Position numbers and translations under genes: made by a program. Of a stretch of 64,000 nt of DNA, positions 33,999 to 45,930 are shown one piece after another. Source of the DNA: Litsea cubeba (lineage: Eukaryota; Streptophyta; Magnoliopsida; Laurales; Lauraceae); the NCBI GenBank assembly GCA_012931725.1, contig CM022955.1, positions 49,423,404 through 49,487,403 of the forward strand. The letters run 5' to 3'. Under the pieces are notes generated by a model. That model ran no database searches. It worked only from the letters and a program-made list of their open reading frames with translations, and had not been told where the DNA came from. Numbering within the stretch: position 1 is the stretch's first letter; every line of letters begins with the position of its first letter.

Positions 33999-35232
33999 GC
34001 TGAAAGATGTGCGACATATTCCTGATCTGCGGTTGAATCTGATTTCCGGGACTTCATTGGACCGTGCAGGTTATGAAAGTTACTTCGGAAATGGCAGGTG
34101 GAAACTCACTAAAGGGTCTCTTATTTTTGCGAGAGGGAAGGCGTGTAATACGCTGTACAAGACACATGTGAAGCTATGCAAAGGTGTTTTGAATGCTGTT
34201 GAAGATAGATCCTCTCCAAATCTGTGGCATAAGAGACTTGGACATATGAGTGAGAAATGACTGCAGTTATTGGCAAAGAAAGATTTGATTAATTACTCCA
34301 AAGGTATATCCCTTGACCCTTGTGATTACTGCTTGTTTGGTAAACAACATAGGGTTTCTTTCTCTAAAACATCAACAATAAAATCTAATGTGTTGGAGTT
34401 GGTATATTCTGATGTTTGTGGTCCCATGGAGGTGGAGTCATTGGGTGGCAATAAGTTCTTTGTCACATTTATTGATGATGCATCCAGGAAAGTCTGGGTT
34501 TATGTGTTGAAATCGAAGGATCAGGTGTTCTAGGTATTTCAGCAGTTTCATGTCATGGTTGAAAGAGAAACATGAAAGCTCTTGAAATGTCTCCGCACAG
34601 ATAATGGTGGTGAGTACACATCCAACCAGTTTAAAGGCTATTGTTCGAAGCATGGTATTCGACATGAAAGAATAGTTCCTAGTACTCCACAGCACAATGG
34701 TGTAGCAGAGAGAATGAACCGCACTATTCTTGAAAGGATGAGATGCATGATTAGAGTGGCACAGCTACCCAAGCCATTTTGGGGTGAAGCTGTACAGACT
34801 GCCGTTTATCTGATTAACAGGTCTCCCTCAGTTCCTTTGGATTTTGATCTTCCGGAGAGAGTATGGACATGTAAAGATATTTCTTATTTTCATTTGAAGG
34901 TATTTGGGTGCAAGGTTTTTGCACATGTACCAAAAGAGCAGCGTTCAAAGCTGGATGATAAGGCAGTGTGTTGCATTTTTCTTAGCTATGGTGGAGCTGA
35001 GTTTGGCTACAGGTTATGGAATCCAGATAAGAGAAAAATTATCAGAAGTAGGGATGTGGTGTTTCATGAAGACCAGTTTTTCGAAGATATTGAAAAGACT
35101 GAAAAGTCTAAAGAAGTTGTTGATGGAGTGGTTGATCTCATACCGACTCCTTCTCCAGTGCAGACTACAGGTGGAGAAGGTGGACAAAACGATCCAGATC
35201 ATGATGAGGCGCAAGGGTTGCCAGATGAATAG
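33994..35232 (+). pseudogene. Copia protease tail and integrase
   Basis: Protease tail (LKDVRHIPDLRLNLIS) leads into the integrase zinc finger (LWHKRLGHMS ... CDYC). The core has Asp in YSDVCGPM, Asp in FIDDASRKVWVY and Glu in PQHNGVAERMNRT, so all three catalytic residues are present in sequence. The frame is broken by TGA at 34258-34260, TAG at 34531-34533, a frameshift near 34,574 and TAG at 35230-35232. Two of the TAGs are explained by a single C-to-T or G-to-T change in a family-typical Gln or Glu codon. Integrase would insert the cDNA if it were intact. Confidence 0.93.
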
Positions 35233-35259
35233 GGTGTTGAGCAAAGGGAGCAGTCTCCT

Positions 35260-36918
35260 TTGTCAGAAACTACGGAACCTCAGGTTAGGAGGTCTACTCG
35301 AGAGCGTCAACCATCAACAAGATATCCTGCAACAGATTATATTTTGCTTACTGATGAGGGGGAGCCAGAGAGCTACCCAGAAGCAAAAACTCATGCAGAT
35401 AAAGATGAGTGGATGGAGGCTATGCTGGATGAGATGAGTTCTTTGAAAAAGAACAATATATATGAGCTGGTTGAACTCCCAAAAGGCAAGAAGGTTCTGA
35501 AGAACAAATGGGTGTTCAAGCTGAAGAGAGATGACAGTGGAAAACTGATAAAGCACAAAGCACGGTTAGTGGTTAAAGGCTTTGCGCAGACAAAGGGTCT
35601 TGACTTCGATGAAATCTTCTCTCCAACTGTGAAGATGACTTCTATCAGAGTTGTCTTGGGTCTAGTTACCAGCATAGACTTTGAACTTGAGCAGATAGAT
35701 GTGAAGACTGCATTTCTTTACGGTGATCTGAAAGAAGAGATCTATATGACTCAGCCGGAGGGGTTTGAGGTAGAAGGAAAAGAACAGTTGGTTTGCAGGT
35801 TGAAAAAGAGTCTCTACGGGCTGAAACAAGCGCCGAGGCAATGGTACAAGAAGTTTGATTCATTCATGGTGAGTCATGGGTACCGGAGGACAGCTGCAGA
35901 TCACTGTGTTTATGTTCGTAAGTTTGGTAATGGCAAATTTATTATCCTTCTTTTATATGTAGATGATATATTGATAGTTGGACAAGATAGTAAGATGATT
36001 GGCAGATTGAAGAGGGACATGTCAAAGACTTTTGACATGAAAGACTTGGGTCTCGCACGATAGATTTTGGGAATTCAAATACGTCGTGACAGGAATGCCA
36101 AGAAGCTGTGGTTGTCACAGGAGAAATATGTTGAACGGGTGCTAGCGAGATTCAATATGATAGATACTAAGCCAATTATCATGCCTTTAGCCAGTCACTT
36201 TAAGCTCAGTAAGAGATTATGTCCTACTACAGATGAAGAAAAGGAACGGATGATGTCTGTTCCATACTCCTCAGCAGTTGGGAGTCTTATGTATGCTATG
36301 GTGTGTACACGGCCAGACATTGCTCATGCAGTGGGTGTAGTGAGTAGATTTCTTTCTAACCCTGTAAAAGAGCATTGGGAATCAGTGAAGTGGATCTTCA
36401 GATATTTTAGAGGTACATCAGATTTTTGCTTGTGTTTCGGAGGCTTAAAACCAGTACTTGAAGGCTTTATAGATGTTGATTTTGCAGGCGACCTTGATCG
36501 TCGGTTGTCTACTTCTGGGTACTTATTTACTTTTGCAGGGGAAGCTATTTCCTGACAGTCTAAGTTGCAGAAGTGTACAGCATTGTCTACAACCGAAGGA
36601 GAATACATAGCTGCTAATAAAGCAGGGAAAGAGATGATTTGGTTGAGGAATTTCTTTCGAGAACTGAGTTTGAAGCAAGGAGAGTATATAGTCTATTGTG
36701 ATAGTCAGAGTGCTATGGATCTTAGCAAGAATGCTACATCCTATGCCCGCACAAAGCACGTTGATGTGAGATATCATTGGATTCGTGAGGTCATCGAGAA
36801 GAATCTCATGAAGCTGGAAAAGATTCACACTGACAAGAATCCTTCTGACATGATGACTAAGGTCATGTCTAAGGGAAAGCTGGAGCTGTGTTCAGAGTTG
36901 GCAGGACTGGACTCCTAG
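35260..36918 (+). pseudogene. Copia reverse transcriptase and RNase H
   Basis: RT is recognised by KHKARLVVKGFAQ, IDVKTAFLYGDL, SLYGLKQAPRQWYKKFD and the catalytic LLLYVDDILIVG (about 35,955). A TAG at 36061-36063 stops the frame before ILGIQIRRD; TGA at 36553-36555 stops it again where the family has Trp before QSK. RNase H follows: TTEGEYIAANKAGKE, YCDSQSAMDLSKN, TKHVDVRYHWIREV, and ends at TAG 36916-36918. Apart from the two stops the domain is full length and well conserved. Confidence 0.94.
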
Positions 36919-36947
36919 TAAGGGGTTCAGAGGCATCTTCCCCATGG

Positions 36948-36962
36948 TCTGGAGGGGGAGAT
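36948..36962 (+). promoter_or_regulatory. Polypurine tract
   Basis: GGAGGGGGAGAT immediately before the 3' LTR; primes plus-strand DNA synthesis in this family. Confidence 0.8.
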
Positions 36963-37283
36963 TGTTGGGCCTAGTGGGTCCAGACCAAGTAGGTTCATTG
37001 TCATGGGTATTTTGGTAATTGTACCGGGACTTTCTTATTGACTAAGATAGGCTTTCTTGGGGAATAAGAAAGAGAACATTATATATATGATGTAATGTGT
37101 AACCCATGAGAGACAGACAGATAGACAGAAGAGAGAACCTAAAGGAGAGTCGAGTTTTCTTTCCCGTGGACGTAGGCAAGATTGCCGAACCACGTAATTC
37201 TCTTGTGTGTGATTGTTTGTCTTGTGTGGTTTATTGATTGCTCGATCGCATTAATTCACGTTTCCGCATACACGCGCACAACA
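36963..37283 (+). repeat. 3' LTR of the Copia element
   Basis: Near-identical to the 5' LTR. The indel is GGCAAGATTGCCG here against GGCTTGCCG in the 5' copy. Confidence 0.95.
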
Positions 37284-37301
37284 CCCTGAACTCTCGATCT
37301 C

Positions 37302-37381
37302 CTCAACTAGAATTTCTCTTGCCGATAATCAACTCTTCACCGCTCAACTAAAATTTCTCTTGCCGATAATCAACTCTTCAC
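37302..37381. repeat. Two-copy tandem repeat, about 41 bp
   Basis: CTCAACTAGAATTTCTCTTG ... CTCTTCACCG occurs twice with one difference in the part shown. Confidence 0.85.
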
Positions 37382-37569
37382 CGCCGAACCTCCTATCTCC
37401 TTTTTATGCAACACTTTAAAATCCTTTTAGATTTAAATCTTTTGAATACCTTAAGAAATATAATAATCCATATACATTTAAGGATACAGTTTTGCAGCTT
37501 ATCTCTATGAGATTGGATATAGCTTCTAAAAATATAGTCAATGGATCTAGACTCTTCTACACTTATACT

Positions 37570-39460
37570 AAATGTAAGCCCCACGTTCACAATTCCAAAG
37601 GAGGTGGCCCCACTTTATAATTCCTAGAGGTGGGTCACATGGTCACAATCACAAAAGGTGGGCCCCTATTATAATTTTATAATGGTGGGATCACATTATA
37701 TGTTTATAAAGGTAGGCATCACGTTGTAATTTCTCTAGGTGGGTCCCGTGCCCACAATCACATTTTAATGATGGCCTCATATTCGGATTTCTAAATGTGG
37801 ATGCCACATTGTAATTTTTTAAAGGTCGGTCTTGTGTTCACAATTAACAAAAAGTATGGCCTCATATTCGGATTTTTAAATGTGGGTACCACTTTGTAAT
37901 TTTTTAAAGGCGGGTCCCGTGTTCACAATTAACAAAAAATATGGCCCCACATTATAATTCCTATAAAGGTGGGCCCACATTGTAGATTTTATAAATGTGC
38001 TACCCCCATGTTCTAATTTTTAAAGGTGGGCACTAGGGGTGCACGGCGGGCGGCTTGGGCGGTTATCGGGCGGTTTAGGCGGTTTTGTTTTATGGCGGTT
38101 TGTAAAAAATAGAAACCGTAACTGCCCAAAGTATAGGCGGTTTGGGCGGTTTTTTTAGCGGGCGACTTGGGCGGTATATTGGGCGGTTTGGTATTTGTAC
38201 CTATCTCTCTCTTGTTTTATTTCTAATAGAATGTAACTAAAGTTTCAAAGTACTTAACATAAATAATAAAAATTAAACATGATTTTTAATAAAAGTCAAT
38301 AATCAGTAATAAAAAAAAAAATTCAACTAATTATATCAATGTAAAATTAAAGTCCAAAGGCATCACCAAAATTAAAAAATACAGTCACTTATATAATCTA
38401 ACGTCCAAAAGTCAAAAACCTAACAAAGAAGCATCTAAATTCGAAAATTCAATGTCTAAATTTCAATAAATAAACCTCCAAATTTCAAAATTCAATGTCC
38501 AAATGCTAAAAGAAATTCAAAATCTAAACTTCAAGTTCGTAAAGATCGATATATAATTTGAAGCAATCTTGCAACAAAAAAAATCATAGTTAGAATAATA
38601 ATTGATAAAAGATAATAAACATCAATGTTTAGTTTAGTGATAAAATTGTAAGGTTGTCAAACTTTCATACAATATAATCTAGACTTGTATTGGATTGCAC
38701 TAGGATTTGGAGTAGAAGTGTTATCCATAAAGAATAGATGAAGAGTTTTTTTTTTTTTTTTTTTTTTTTTTAATAATGAGCGGGCGGGGCGGTTTGAAAC
38801 CGCCCACTCAAATGTCAAACCGTAACCGCCCGCTCATTAGTACGGATTGAAACCGCCCCGCCCGCCTAAAGGCTGTTTTGACGGATATCCACTTTTAGCG
38901 GGGCGGCGCGGGGCGGGGCGGGCGGGGTTGGCGGGTTACGGTTATTTTTGTGCAGCCCTAGTGGGCACCACATTCTAATTTCTAAAGGTGGGCCCTGTGT
39001 CTACAATTACAAAAAAAAAAATATAGCTCCACTTTGTAATTCATAAATATGGGTCACATGGTCTCGTTTACAAAAGGTGGACCCGCATTGTAAATCCTAT
39101 GAATTTGAGCCCATATTCTAATTTCTAGAGGTGGATCCCATATTTACATATGCAAAAAGTTGGCCACATTATAAACAAAAGGTGGACCCACATTGTAAAT
39201 CATATGAATGTGAGCCCATATTCTAATTTCTAAAGGCGGATCTCATATTTACATTTACAAAAAGTTGGCCCATATTATAATCCCTATAAGGGCGGGCCTA
39301 CATTATAAATCCAATGGATATGAGTTCCATGTTCTAATTTTTAAAGGCGGATACCATTGTAACTTCTACAGGTTACCACTGTTAACAATAAAAGGTAGGG
39401 TCCCACATTGTAAATCCTATGTTTGCCCCATATTGTAAATCCTATGTTTGCTCATTGGAG
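37570..39460. repeat. Degenerate tandem repeats of about 85-90 bp
   Basis: Blocks such as GGTGGGCCCCACATTGTAAT, TTTATAAAGGTGGG, GTTCACAATTAACAAAAA recur throughout. The clearest spacing is about 85-89 bp near 37,747, 37,836 and 37,921. A hAT element (38034-38960) interrupts the array. No gene. Confidence 0.65.
38034..38960. mobile_element. Non-autonomous hAT element, 927 bp
   Basis: Ends TAGGGGTGCAC and GTGCAGCCCTA, with a perfect 8-bp duplication GTGGGCAC at 38026-38033 and 38961-38968. Subterminal zones are packed with GGGCGGTT and CGGGCGGG motifs. A 26-base T run lies at 38,746-38,771. No transposase. Confidence 0.92.
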
Positions 39461-39636
39461 CAAAATTTTTATAATGTTACTAAACAAGTTCCGTACAATA
39501 TATTTGTAGTAGAGTAATTTAATATAATGTTGCTAAACAAGTTCTCCAGGGTATAGACTCGACACAACCTGATCTCAGCACATCCTAATCCGAGCACAAA
39601 ATTAAGAACAATAAGAGAACGATGCCACACAGGCCC

Positions 39637-41270
39637 TGATAAGTCCACAAAATTGTAATTCTCATTCATCATTTCATGTTACTTTGTGGACTTAATTCGG
39701 GTAATTTGCACTAAATTTCATAGAACTTCATAATTCCATGCATTTGAGCATCAAAGTTGGAATTTTAGTCAAAATCATTCAAAATCATCAATCTTGCATG
39801 AATTTTATGAAATCATTGGTTTACATCATCTAAGTGTCACACAAATTAGCTTTTTGATTCTTGCATCATCAATTAGTTCATGGAAAATCATCCAATGGTG
39901 CATTCATGTGCATGATCTCATTCGGGTCCCATGCATGACATTTATTAATTTTAAACATGTCATTGCTAAATTATTTTTTTTTATTTTTGTAGGGTATCTT
40001 CAGTTAATTGGGACCCGCCTTGAAAAGAAATTCACAGAGAATATCCAAGCCATGCCACTTCAAGGTGTGTGCACTCCTCATGTGGTCTCACACCATGCCA
40101 AGCTTTGCTACAAATTTAATTTCAGATTTTTTGAAGAACTTATCAAAGAAAGTGGGCCCATTTCATGAGGATTTGCTCAAAGTGAAAATTAAGAAGGTGT
40201 GAGCAAGCAAGGAGTTTACAAAAATGGCTTTGGAAGATTCTCTCCAAGAATCTCTACCATTATTTGCCAAATCTTGCGAGAATGAAAAGCAAGAAGAAGA
40301 CTTACCAAAGAAGGGAGATTCCTATGCTAAAAAAAGGATATAGAGAGAAAGAATAGGGAGCTCATGCCCTATTTAAACACTCCCACACGTCCAAACAAAA
40401 GAAGACCCATCTTTCTTTATTAGTTTATTCTCTCCTAGCCACACCTTCTCTTCCTTACTTCTTTTCTCCATTATTTTATTTTGGTAGCCTTGGGCCATGT
40501 CCAAGGATTTATTTTGAAGGAGAATCTTTGTGAAGGAGAAGTTGTAATTGCCATGAAGTATTCAATGAAAATCATATCTTTTGTAATGGAGGAGTAAATC
40601 CTTTTGGATCGGAGCACAAAGTGAAGTTAAGTGATTTTATTTTCATTCTACGTCTTTAATTTAATCTTTATGTCTCTATGATGCATATTTAGTAGAATAA
40701 TAGATCTGTCTTCGCGCTGCAGGCAAACCTCCGCTTTATAACCTCCGCTTTATATTTTAAATAAATTTTTTTTTGATCAGTTAATCTTCTTTTGATAGAA
40801 TATACTTAGGTTTAATGCCTTTGATATTTTATGCTTAATTTGTTAACTGACACTCAAAGTAATTTATATTTTATGAGGTGATGGAGGTCTTGGGTTCTTC
40901 TACTTAAGAATTGAATTTCAAAAAGAATATTTTCCGGATCAGAAACATTGAGTTGTTTCTGATCTGAGTTATTTGCAAGGCAAAAGATTAAATTAAAGTA
41001 TGTGGTTTGAGAATTGAAATTAATTAATGGATTATTTGTTACTCTGATCTACCTTTATCATTTTTGTTATTCATTCATCTTGCAAAGTAGCTTTATCTCT
41101 CATTCAAATCTTGATCTATTTTTATTTCCATTATAAAGAAAATCAGATTTTAATAAAAGAAAAACAGATATTTCAGTAGCGCTCCATGTGGGATTCGACA
41201 TGTGCTTGTCACTGTCTCAAAAAGACAGCTGTGCACTTGCAGTATTAAAAGATTGAATTTAAATTTCACA
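39637..41270 (+). mobile_element. LTR-like sequence, probably Gypsy; limits uncertain
   Basis: Begins TGATAAGTCCACAAAATTG. A TATA-like CCCTATTTAAACACTCCC is at about 40,369-40,386, then a leader-like CT-rich stretch. The layout resembles LTRs of Tat/Athila-type Gypsy elements. I found no firm right end or target duplication (GGCCC before 39637 recurs near 41,274, but the implied end is not CA). Open frames at 39,794-40,202 have no domain. Confidence 0.4.
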
Positions 41271-41700
41271 TTAGGCCCTAAAATTCAAACTTACAGTGAC
41301 CTAAATCAGAATAGCGTTTACTCGAATAGAATGAAGACTGATCAAGGCTAGCGTTTGGCGCTATGTCCTTACGACTGATTCGCCCTCGCTACGGTGCTTA
41401 CGATTCTTGAACGTCTGTCTCCTAGGATACAATGATCACGCACGTAGAAGCAACACTACAATCTGGGTGCCCAATGAACCAAAACTATGCTTGTACTCTC
41501 TCGATGACTTAGTGTGTGAAATTGATGATACTACCACTTTCCATCCAAGGATTGTATATATAGATGTAATTGTGAATTTTCACAAAAGTCACAAACCTAA
41601 AGTACATGTCTCTTCATGGTGAAGAGTTTTCTATGAATAGACACAACTCTATAAAACTTTAATCCAATTTCATTCAAATTATAGACACAATTTCCTAACA
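41271..41700 (-). mobile_element. 3' LTR of a degenerate Copia element, minus strand; left limit uncertain
   Basis: On the minus strand the LTR starts TGTTAGGAAATTGTGTC at 41700, directly after a polypurine-like CATGTGGGGGAT (41712-41701). A TATA box (TCTATATATACAATCC) is near 41,550-41,565. The distal end toward the Gypsy-like sequence is not resolved. Confidence 0.6.
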
Positions 41701-41712
41701 ATCCCCCACATG

Positions 41713-43300
41713 AATGAAATTAACTGAAAGCAATGTAAATGATATATATGCAGACACTGAGAGAATAAAGTTGAAAGTTTTCTGTATAGAGAAATGTAGC
41801 TTGTGGGCTTGAGCCCTCCATTGTCAATAACTATTAGATTTACTAGTTGATCAGTGAAGATGATATCTTGAATTACTCAACCTTTTGTGTAAACTGAGAC
41901 AATGGAATTCACACAGAATCTTTTCGGACACAGTTGGTTCTCATGATTGTGTTCATTTTGGCATTGAACAATGCCTGGTTTAATGAGTGCTTTAGAGATT
42001 TTAGCCTTATCATTTTTATAGAACCGGCCCAGTTCACACTCACATAGGTGATTCTTATTAAAAGTATCCTGCTATACCCTATCTGATTAGCCAAGATATA
42101 AGAATCATTAAAAGCTTTGCTTACCCTAATTACTGCTGCAGGTATCACTATTTCTATTATAGGAATGAGCAGGAGAATTTATCTCCATAGTGATATCGTT
42201 AAGTCACTCACAATTCGATTATCCCTTTGAACTTAGATCTTGGGATCTCCAAGTTAACTAGGTTAGGTTGCTATTATGGCGACTTTTCATTCATAGGCTT
42301 TAAGCCCATTCCCCTTGATGATCGGTTTGCTCTATAGTCAAACTTTTTTATTAACATATCCGTAATATTTACCTTGACTTTATATAATCAATGGACACAA
42401 TTCCATTTGAGAGCAACTGCATTACGGTATTATGTCCACGATGAATATGTCGAGCCTTTACCATATTACTTTGTGCCGTACCAATCGCTGATTGACTATC
42501 ACATTGAATGTAGATCGCTGACATTACGTTTAGAAGCATAATCAATGAATATACAATCAATAGTTTTAGATCCTCCCTTAGGCCATGTTTGGTATCTCTA
42601 CTCTTTTTCTGACAAATAGAGTAAAAGTAGAGCCATAAAGAAAAAGTCATACAAAGAAAAGCCAAAGTTCTATTTTTCAGCTGCCCACTTTTTGATCATT
42701 TGAATTTTAATGGATTTATCTCTAAATGTCTAAAACGGACAGAGACCAGAATATTGTGCCAAACGCTCTTATTTTTATAACCTCTGTCCGCTTTAGACAT
42801 TTAGACAAATAGAGTCTGAAAATAGAGGTGCCAAACCTAGACTTAGTCCTCTATGGAATTGGAACCGTCACTTTAACTAGACACCCTTACACTTTTAAGA
42901 ATCTGTAGAAAAGTTTTCAACCTTTTAATAATTCATAGGTGACTATGCTATGCTTCCCCCAAAAAGTGATGATACAAATAAGAACTTTTCAACATAGTAT
43001 TTATCCCGCGGAGCAAAGAACTGGCTATACTAGTTGTGGCCACAACTTTTTATCTCATGGAAAATTCTTTAGCCAGTATCTCTCTTTGCCCACTACTATT
43101 ATGGCATGCAAATCATATCTTCATTTATTTGGGAACTTATCAAACCACTCTATTACCGAGAGTAAATATCCAAGTAGACGTTGCCATGCAATCACTCGTA
43201 TAAGCGATCAACCAAAACCAATTACATCTAGCACTCATTGGAATTTGGTCTCTACCAATAACATTCCAAACTCATGTACTAGGATTATCAAGACTTGGTA
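41713..43300 (-). pseudogene. Copia pol remnant (RNase H end) and 3' UTR
   Basis: The minus-strand frame near 42,540-42,370 reads IQCDSQSAIGTAQSNMVKAR and HIHRGHNTVMQLLSNGIVSI followed by DYIKS, the end of Copia RNase H. A degenerate continuation matches the usual tail. Further upstream (about 43,260-42,850) only weak traces of pol remain. A Tourist-like MITE splits the frame at 42581-42842. This is a second Copia lineage, different from the element at 31517. Confidence 0.7.
42581..42842. mobile_element. Tourist-like MITE, 262 bp
   Basis: Ends GGCCATGTTTGGTATCTCTA and GTCTAGGTTTGGCACCTCTA (other strand), flanked by TTA at 42578-42580 and 42843-42845, the PIF/Harbinger target. Inserted in the Copia remnant. 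Confidence 0.78.
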
Positions 43301-43537
43301 AATCACAAGTGAAAAATCTAGATTCATGTAATTACTGCAATTAAATTACACCAGCAATGGTACTATCAAGCTGCTAACGATATAAAAAAATCATAGCAAT
43401 AATTTGTTGTTAAATGAAAACGTGAATCATGCGGGATAATTCTTATCTATGCATAGAAAAAAACCTCCCTTCTCGATTAAGACCTACACTTAAAAAAATT
43501 CACACATATATATAATAATTCCCCACTAGGTTGTAAA

Positions 43538-43897
43538 GAGGAGTTATCGGGTGCACACCATGCGCATCTTGCGCACCAAGGGAGGGGCCCACATGATCGT
43601 CCATTTGAATGGACCACACACACAACCCTCCTGCATTTCACATGGAGCCCACCTTTGCATCCATTCGATGTACTGTACACCATTGGATCGACTGCACACC
43701 CATTCGAATGGACTGTACACCGTTAAACTTGTGGGGCCCAGATGGAGGTAATGATGATTAGGGATGGGGCTGGTTTTTTGCAGAGATAAAGGGCAAGGGC
43801 AGATCTTTCAAATCCCCATGGTCCCAATCCGAAGTGAGGCCCCATGTGGGCCTCACATTGAGGTGCTCACACTGGTCCAGTGCGCGAGTCAGTACTC
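43538..43897. mobile_element. Mutator-like MITE, 360 bp
   Basis: A perfect 10-bp direct repeat AGGTTGTAAA at 43528-43537 and 43898-43907 flanks the segment. Ends are GAGGAGTTAT and, on the other strand, GAGTACTGAC: short and diverged inverted repeats. GC-rich interior with GTGCGCA-like palindromes near both ends. No gene. Confidence 0.68.
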
Positions 43898-43907
43898 AGG
43901 TTGTAAA

Positions 43908-44476
43908 ATAGAACTCACAACTAGTTTATTGTGACATCATTGAGGAAAATACAAATATAACCCCCCACAATTTACAGAATGTCAACAACACAGAAATTAA
44001 AGATCCAACAGATAAATTTTAAAAGAAAAAAAGGTTAAATTGATCATTCTAAAGATTGATCAAGAGTGGGCCTCAGAGGCCTGGACCAATACAACTGCAT
44101 GCATCTTATTGATTGTTCTAAAGATTGATCAAGGATGGGCCTCAATGTCCACATCTGTGCATGGCAGATACATTTTTAGAAATAGTTATCAACAGTTACA
44201 AACTACGTGAAGTGTCTCATGCCAAAAGACACTTGTCTAAGGATTCATAACAATTTGCATTATAAAAATTGTGTTTGCAATCCCCCACTTCTAATCATAA
44301 CCGGTGGCTATGGTGTAGGGGTGATCCCACCCTGTTCATCATTAACCCACTCCATAAAATCCAGAATTCCTATACAATCAATAAATAAGATATTCAAGAT
44401 TCCATAACATTTAATATAAAACAGTGGGGTCCAAAAGCAATTTCAATACAATTACATAATTAGCATAAAGGTTATG
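43908..44476. other. Intergenic with a short tandem duplication
   Basis: A repeated block of about 75 bp (TGATTGTTCTAAAGATTGATCAAG...GGGCCTCA at about 44,040 and 44,110). No gene. Confidence 0.5.
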
Positions 44477-44860
44477 GAGGAATATTTCTGTACATCATTC
44501 CCTCACTATATGGTGAAGGACAAACTTAATGAGGCCTACCTAGGGATCCACTAATCATGGGACTTGTGGGGAAGAGAAGAGACACTTTGGATGAGCTCAT
44601 ATATCAAATTTAGGATCAATCCCATGCCTCTAACCCCTTCATCTGTGGCCTATATATTTAATGACTTTATATTAAAGAAAAAAATTTTGACCCTCGATCC
44701 AACGGTCCAATCTATTTGGATCAGTGAAAATTCAATGGGTCTAGTGCACTTAAGGGGGGGTTCCATGTGTGTGGATGGTTCGGATGTATTATAAAGTCAA
44801 CCCTACTATGTTGTCCATCACCATAACATGGTGAGGGATGGATGCACATGAATATTTCTC
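44477..44860. mobile_element. MITE of the 380-bp family (copy 2)
   Basis: Ends GAGGAATATTTCTGTACATC and GAGAAATATTCATGTGCATC (other strand). Flanks AAGGTTATG (44468-44476) and AAGGTTCTT (44861-44869) match at 7 of 9, fitting a 9-bp Mutator-type duplication. The core matches copy 1 at 16716-17095. Confidence 0.78.
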
Positions 44861-44869
44861 AAGGTTCTT

Positions 44870-45567
44870 ATATGTTTCAGGAGAATCTTTTTGTACTCCA
44901 CATCAAGCACCTTCAATGCACACAAATCTTTCAATTAAAAGAAACAACACTTCAAAACTAGGGTATACTAAACAGTGGGTCCCACTGGCCTGATACACGA
45001 TCAGACCTGATCTCAAGGGTCGCCCAGGGCCCCACAAGAAATCCCACGGCTCAGATTCAACATCATGTAGCCCTACTGGACCCCGCAGCCTAAACAATTA
45101 CAAACAATTCCATGAATATTGGGCCTCACAATTCCAGATTTGTAGTTTCTGGATGGTTGGGCAAATGGGGCCCACTCCACATGGGACCACCACCAACTAG
45201 GTCGTGCCTGGGTCCCTGTAAGATGAGGGGTCTTGATCTTGGATCAAGTCAATTGATGGGTCCCACAACAGATGTTGACCATCTGTCCCAATACCCCCTT
45301 CAACCACGTCTTTTCTGTTTTAATCATGTGGATGGTGGCCCAAACGTGGCCCACCTCCTATGGGTCCAGGTCCTCTTTGATCGACCCTGGGTCCTCCTTT
45401 GGATCCATGATCTAGATTTCCCATCAAGTGGCCATGGGGTCCCTCAGCCTATGTCGACAAAAATTGGTATCATGGAGAGACAGAGCAAAATTCAATTTCT
45501 GCTCAGATTTATCATTAAAGGTCCAACTCTATTAACATGTTAACATGTTCCATTACCTAGGAACAAC
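44870..45567. other. Intergenic, no gene
   Basis: GGGCCCAC-rich sequence of the kind common in plant non-autonomous DNA elements. Open frames lack any domain. Confidence 0.4.
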
Positions 45568-45930
45568 TATATAATAAAAGACGGTAGGTGAATTTGCGGG
45601 GGAGCGACACGTGGCGGAACCTCAAGTTTTTTGCAATGCCACATTCTCAAATTGCCCTTCTCTCTTTTTAATTATTTCTCCTAAAATCTCTCTTTCTACA
45701 TTTCTATCCCACACTTATCTCCTAAAATCTCTCATTCTATATTTCTATCCCAAACTTATCTCCGAAAATCTATCCATCCATATGCCCTAAAATCTCTCTT
45801 AATCACATCACATGAGGTTTCCACACGGTTTGAATCAACTATAAATGGACGATTTCTCACTTAGGTAATTTTTTAAATGTCTATTTATTGCTACCCCAAA
45901 CTTATCTCTTAAAATTTATTCACCTCTACC

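Larger units (their letters stand above)
31517..37283 (+). mobile_element. Complete Ty1/Copia retrotransposon (Tnt1/Tork type), inactivated, 5.77 kb
   Basis: Two LTRs (31517-31833 and 36963-37283), a primer-binding site, gag, protease, integrase, RT, RNase H and a polypurine tract are present in the Copia order. The 5-bp duplication CCCTG stands at 31512-31516 and 37284-37288. By eye the LTRs differ at about 12 positions plus one 4-bp indel in about 317 bp, so this is not a very recent insertion. At least five in-frame stops and two or more frameshifts break the polyprotein. Confidence 0.96.

Noticed and set aside
39794..40202. Open frame of about 124 codons
   Set aside because: No domain, lies inside LTR-like sequence and overlaps other short frames.
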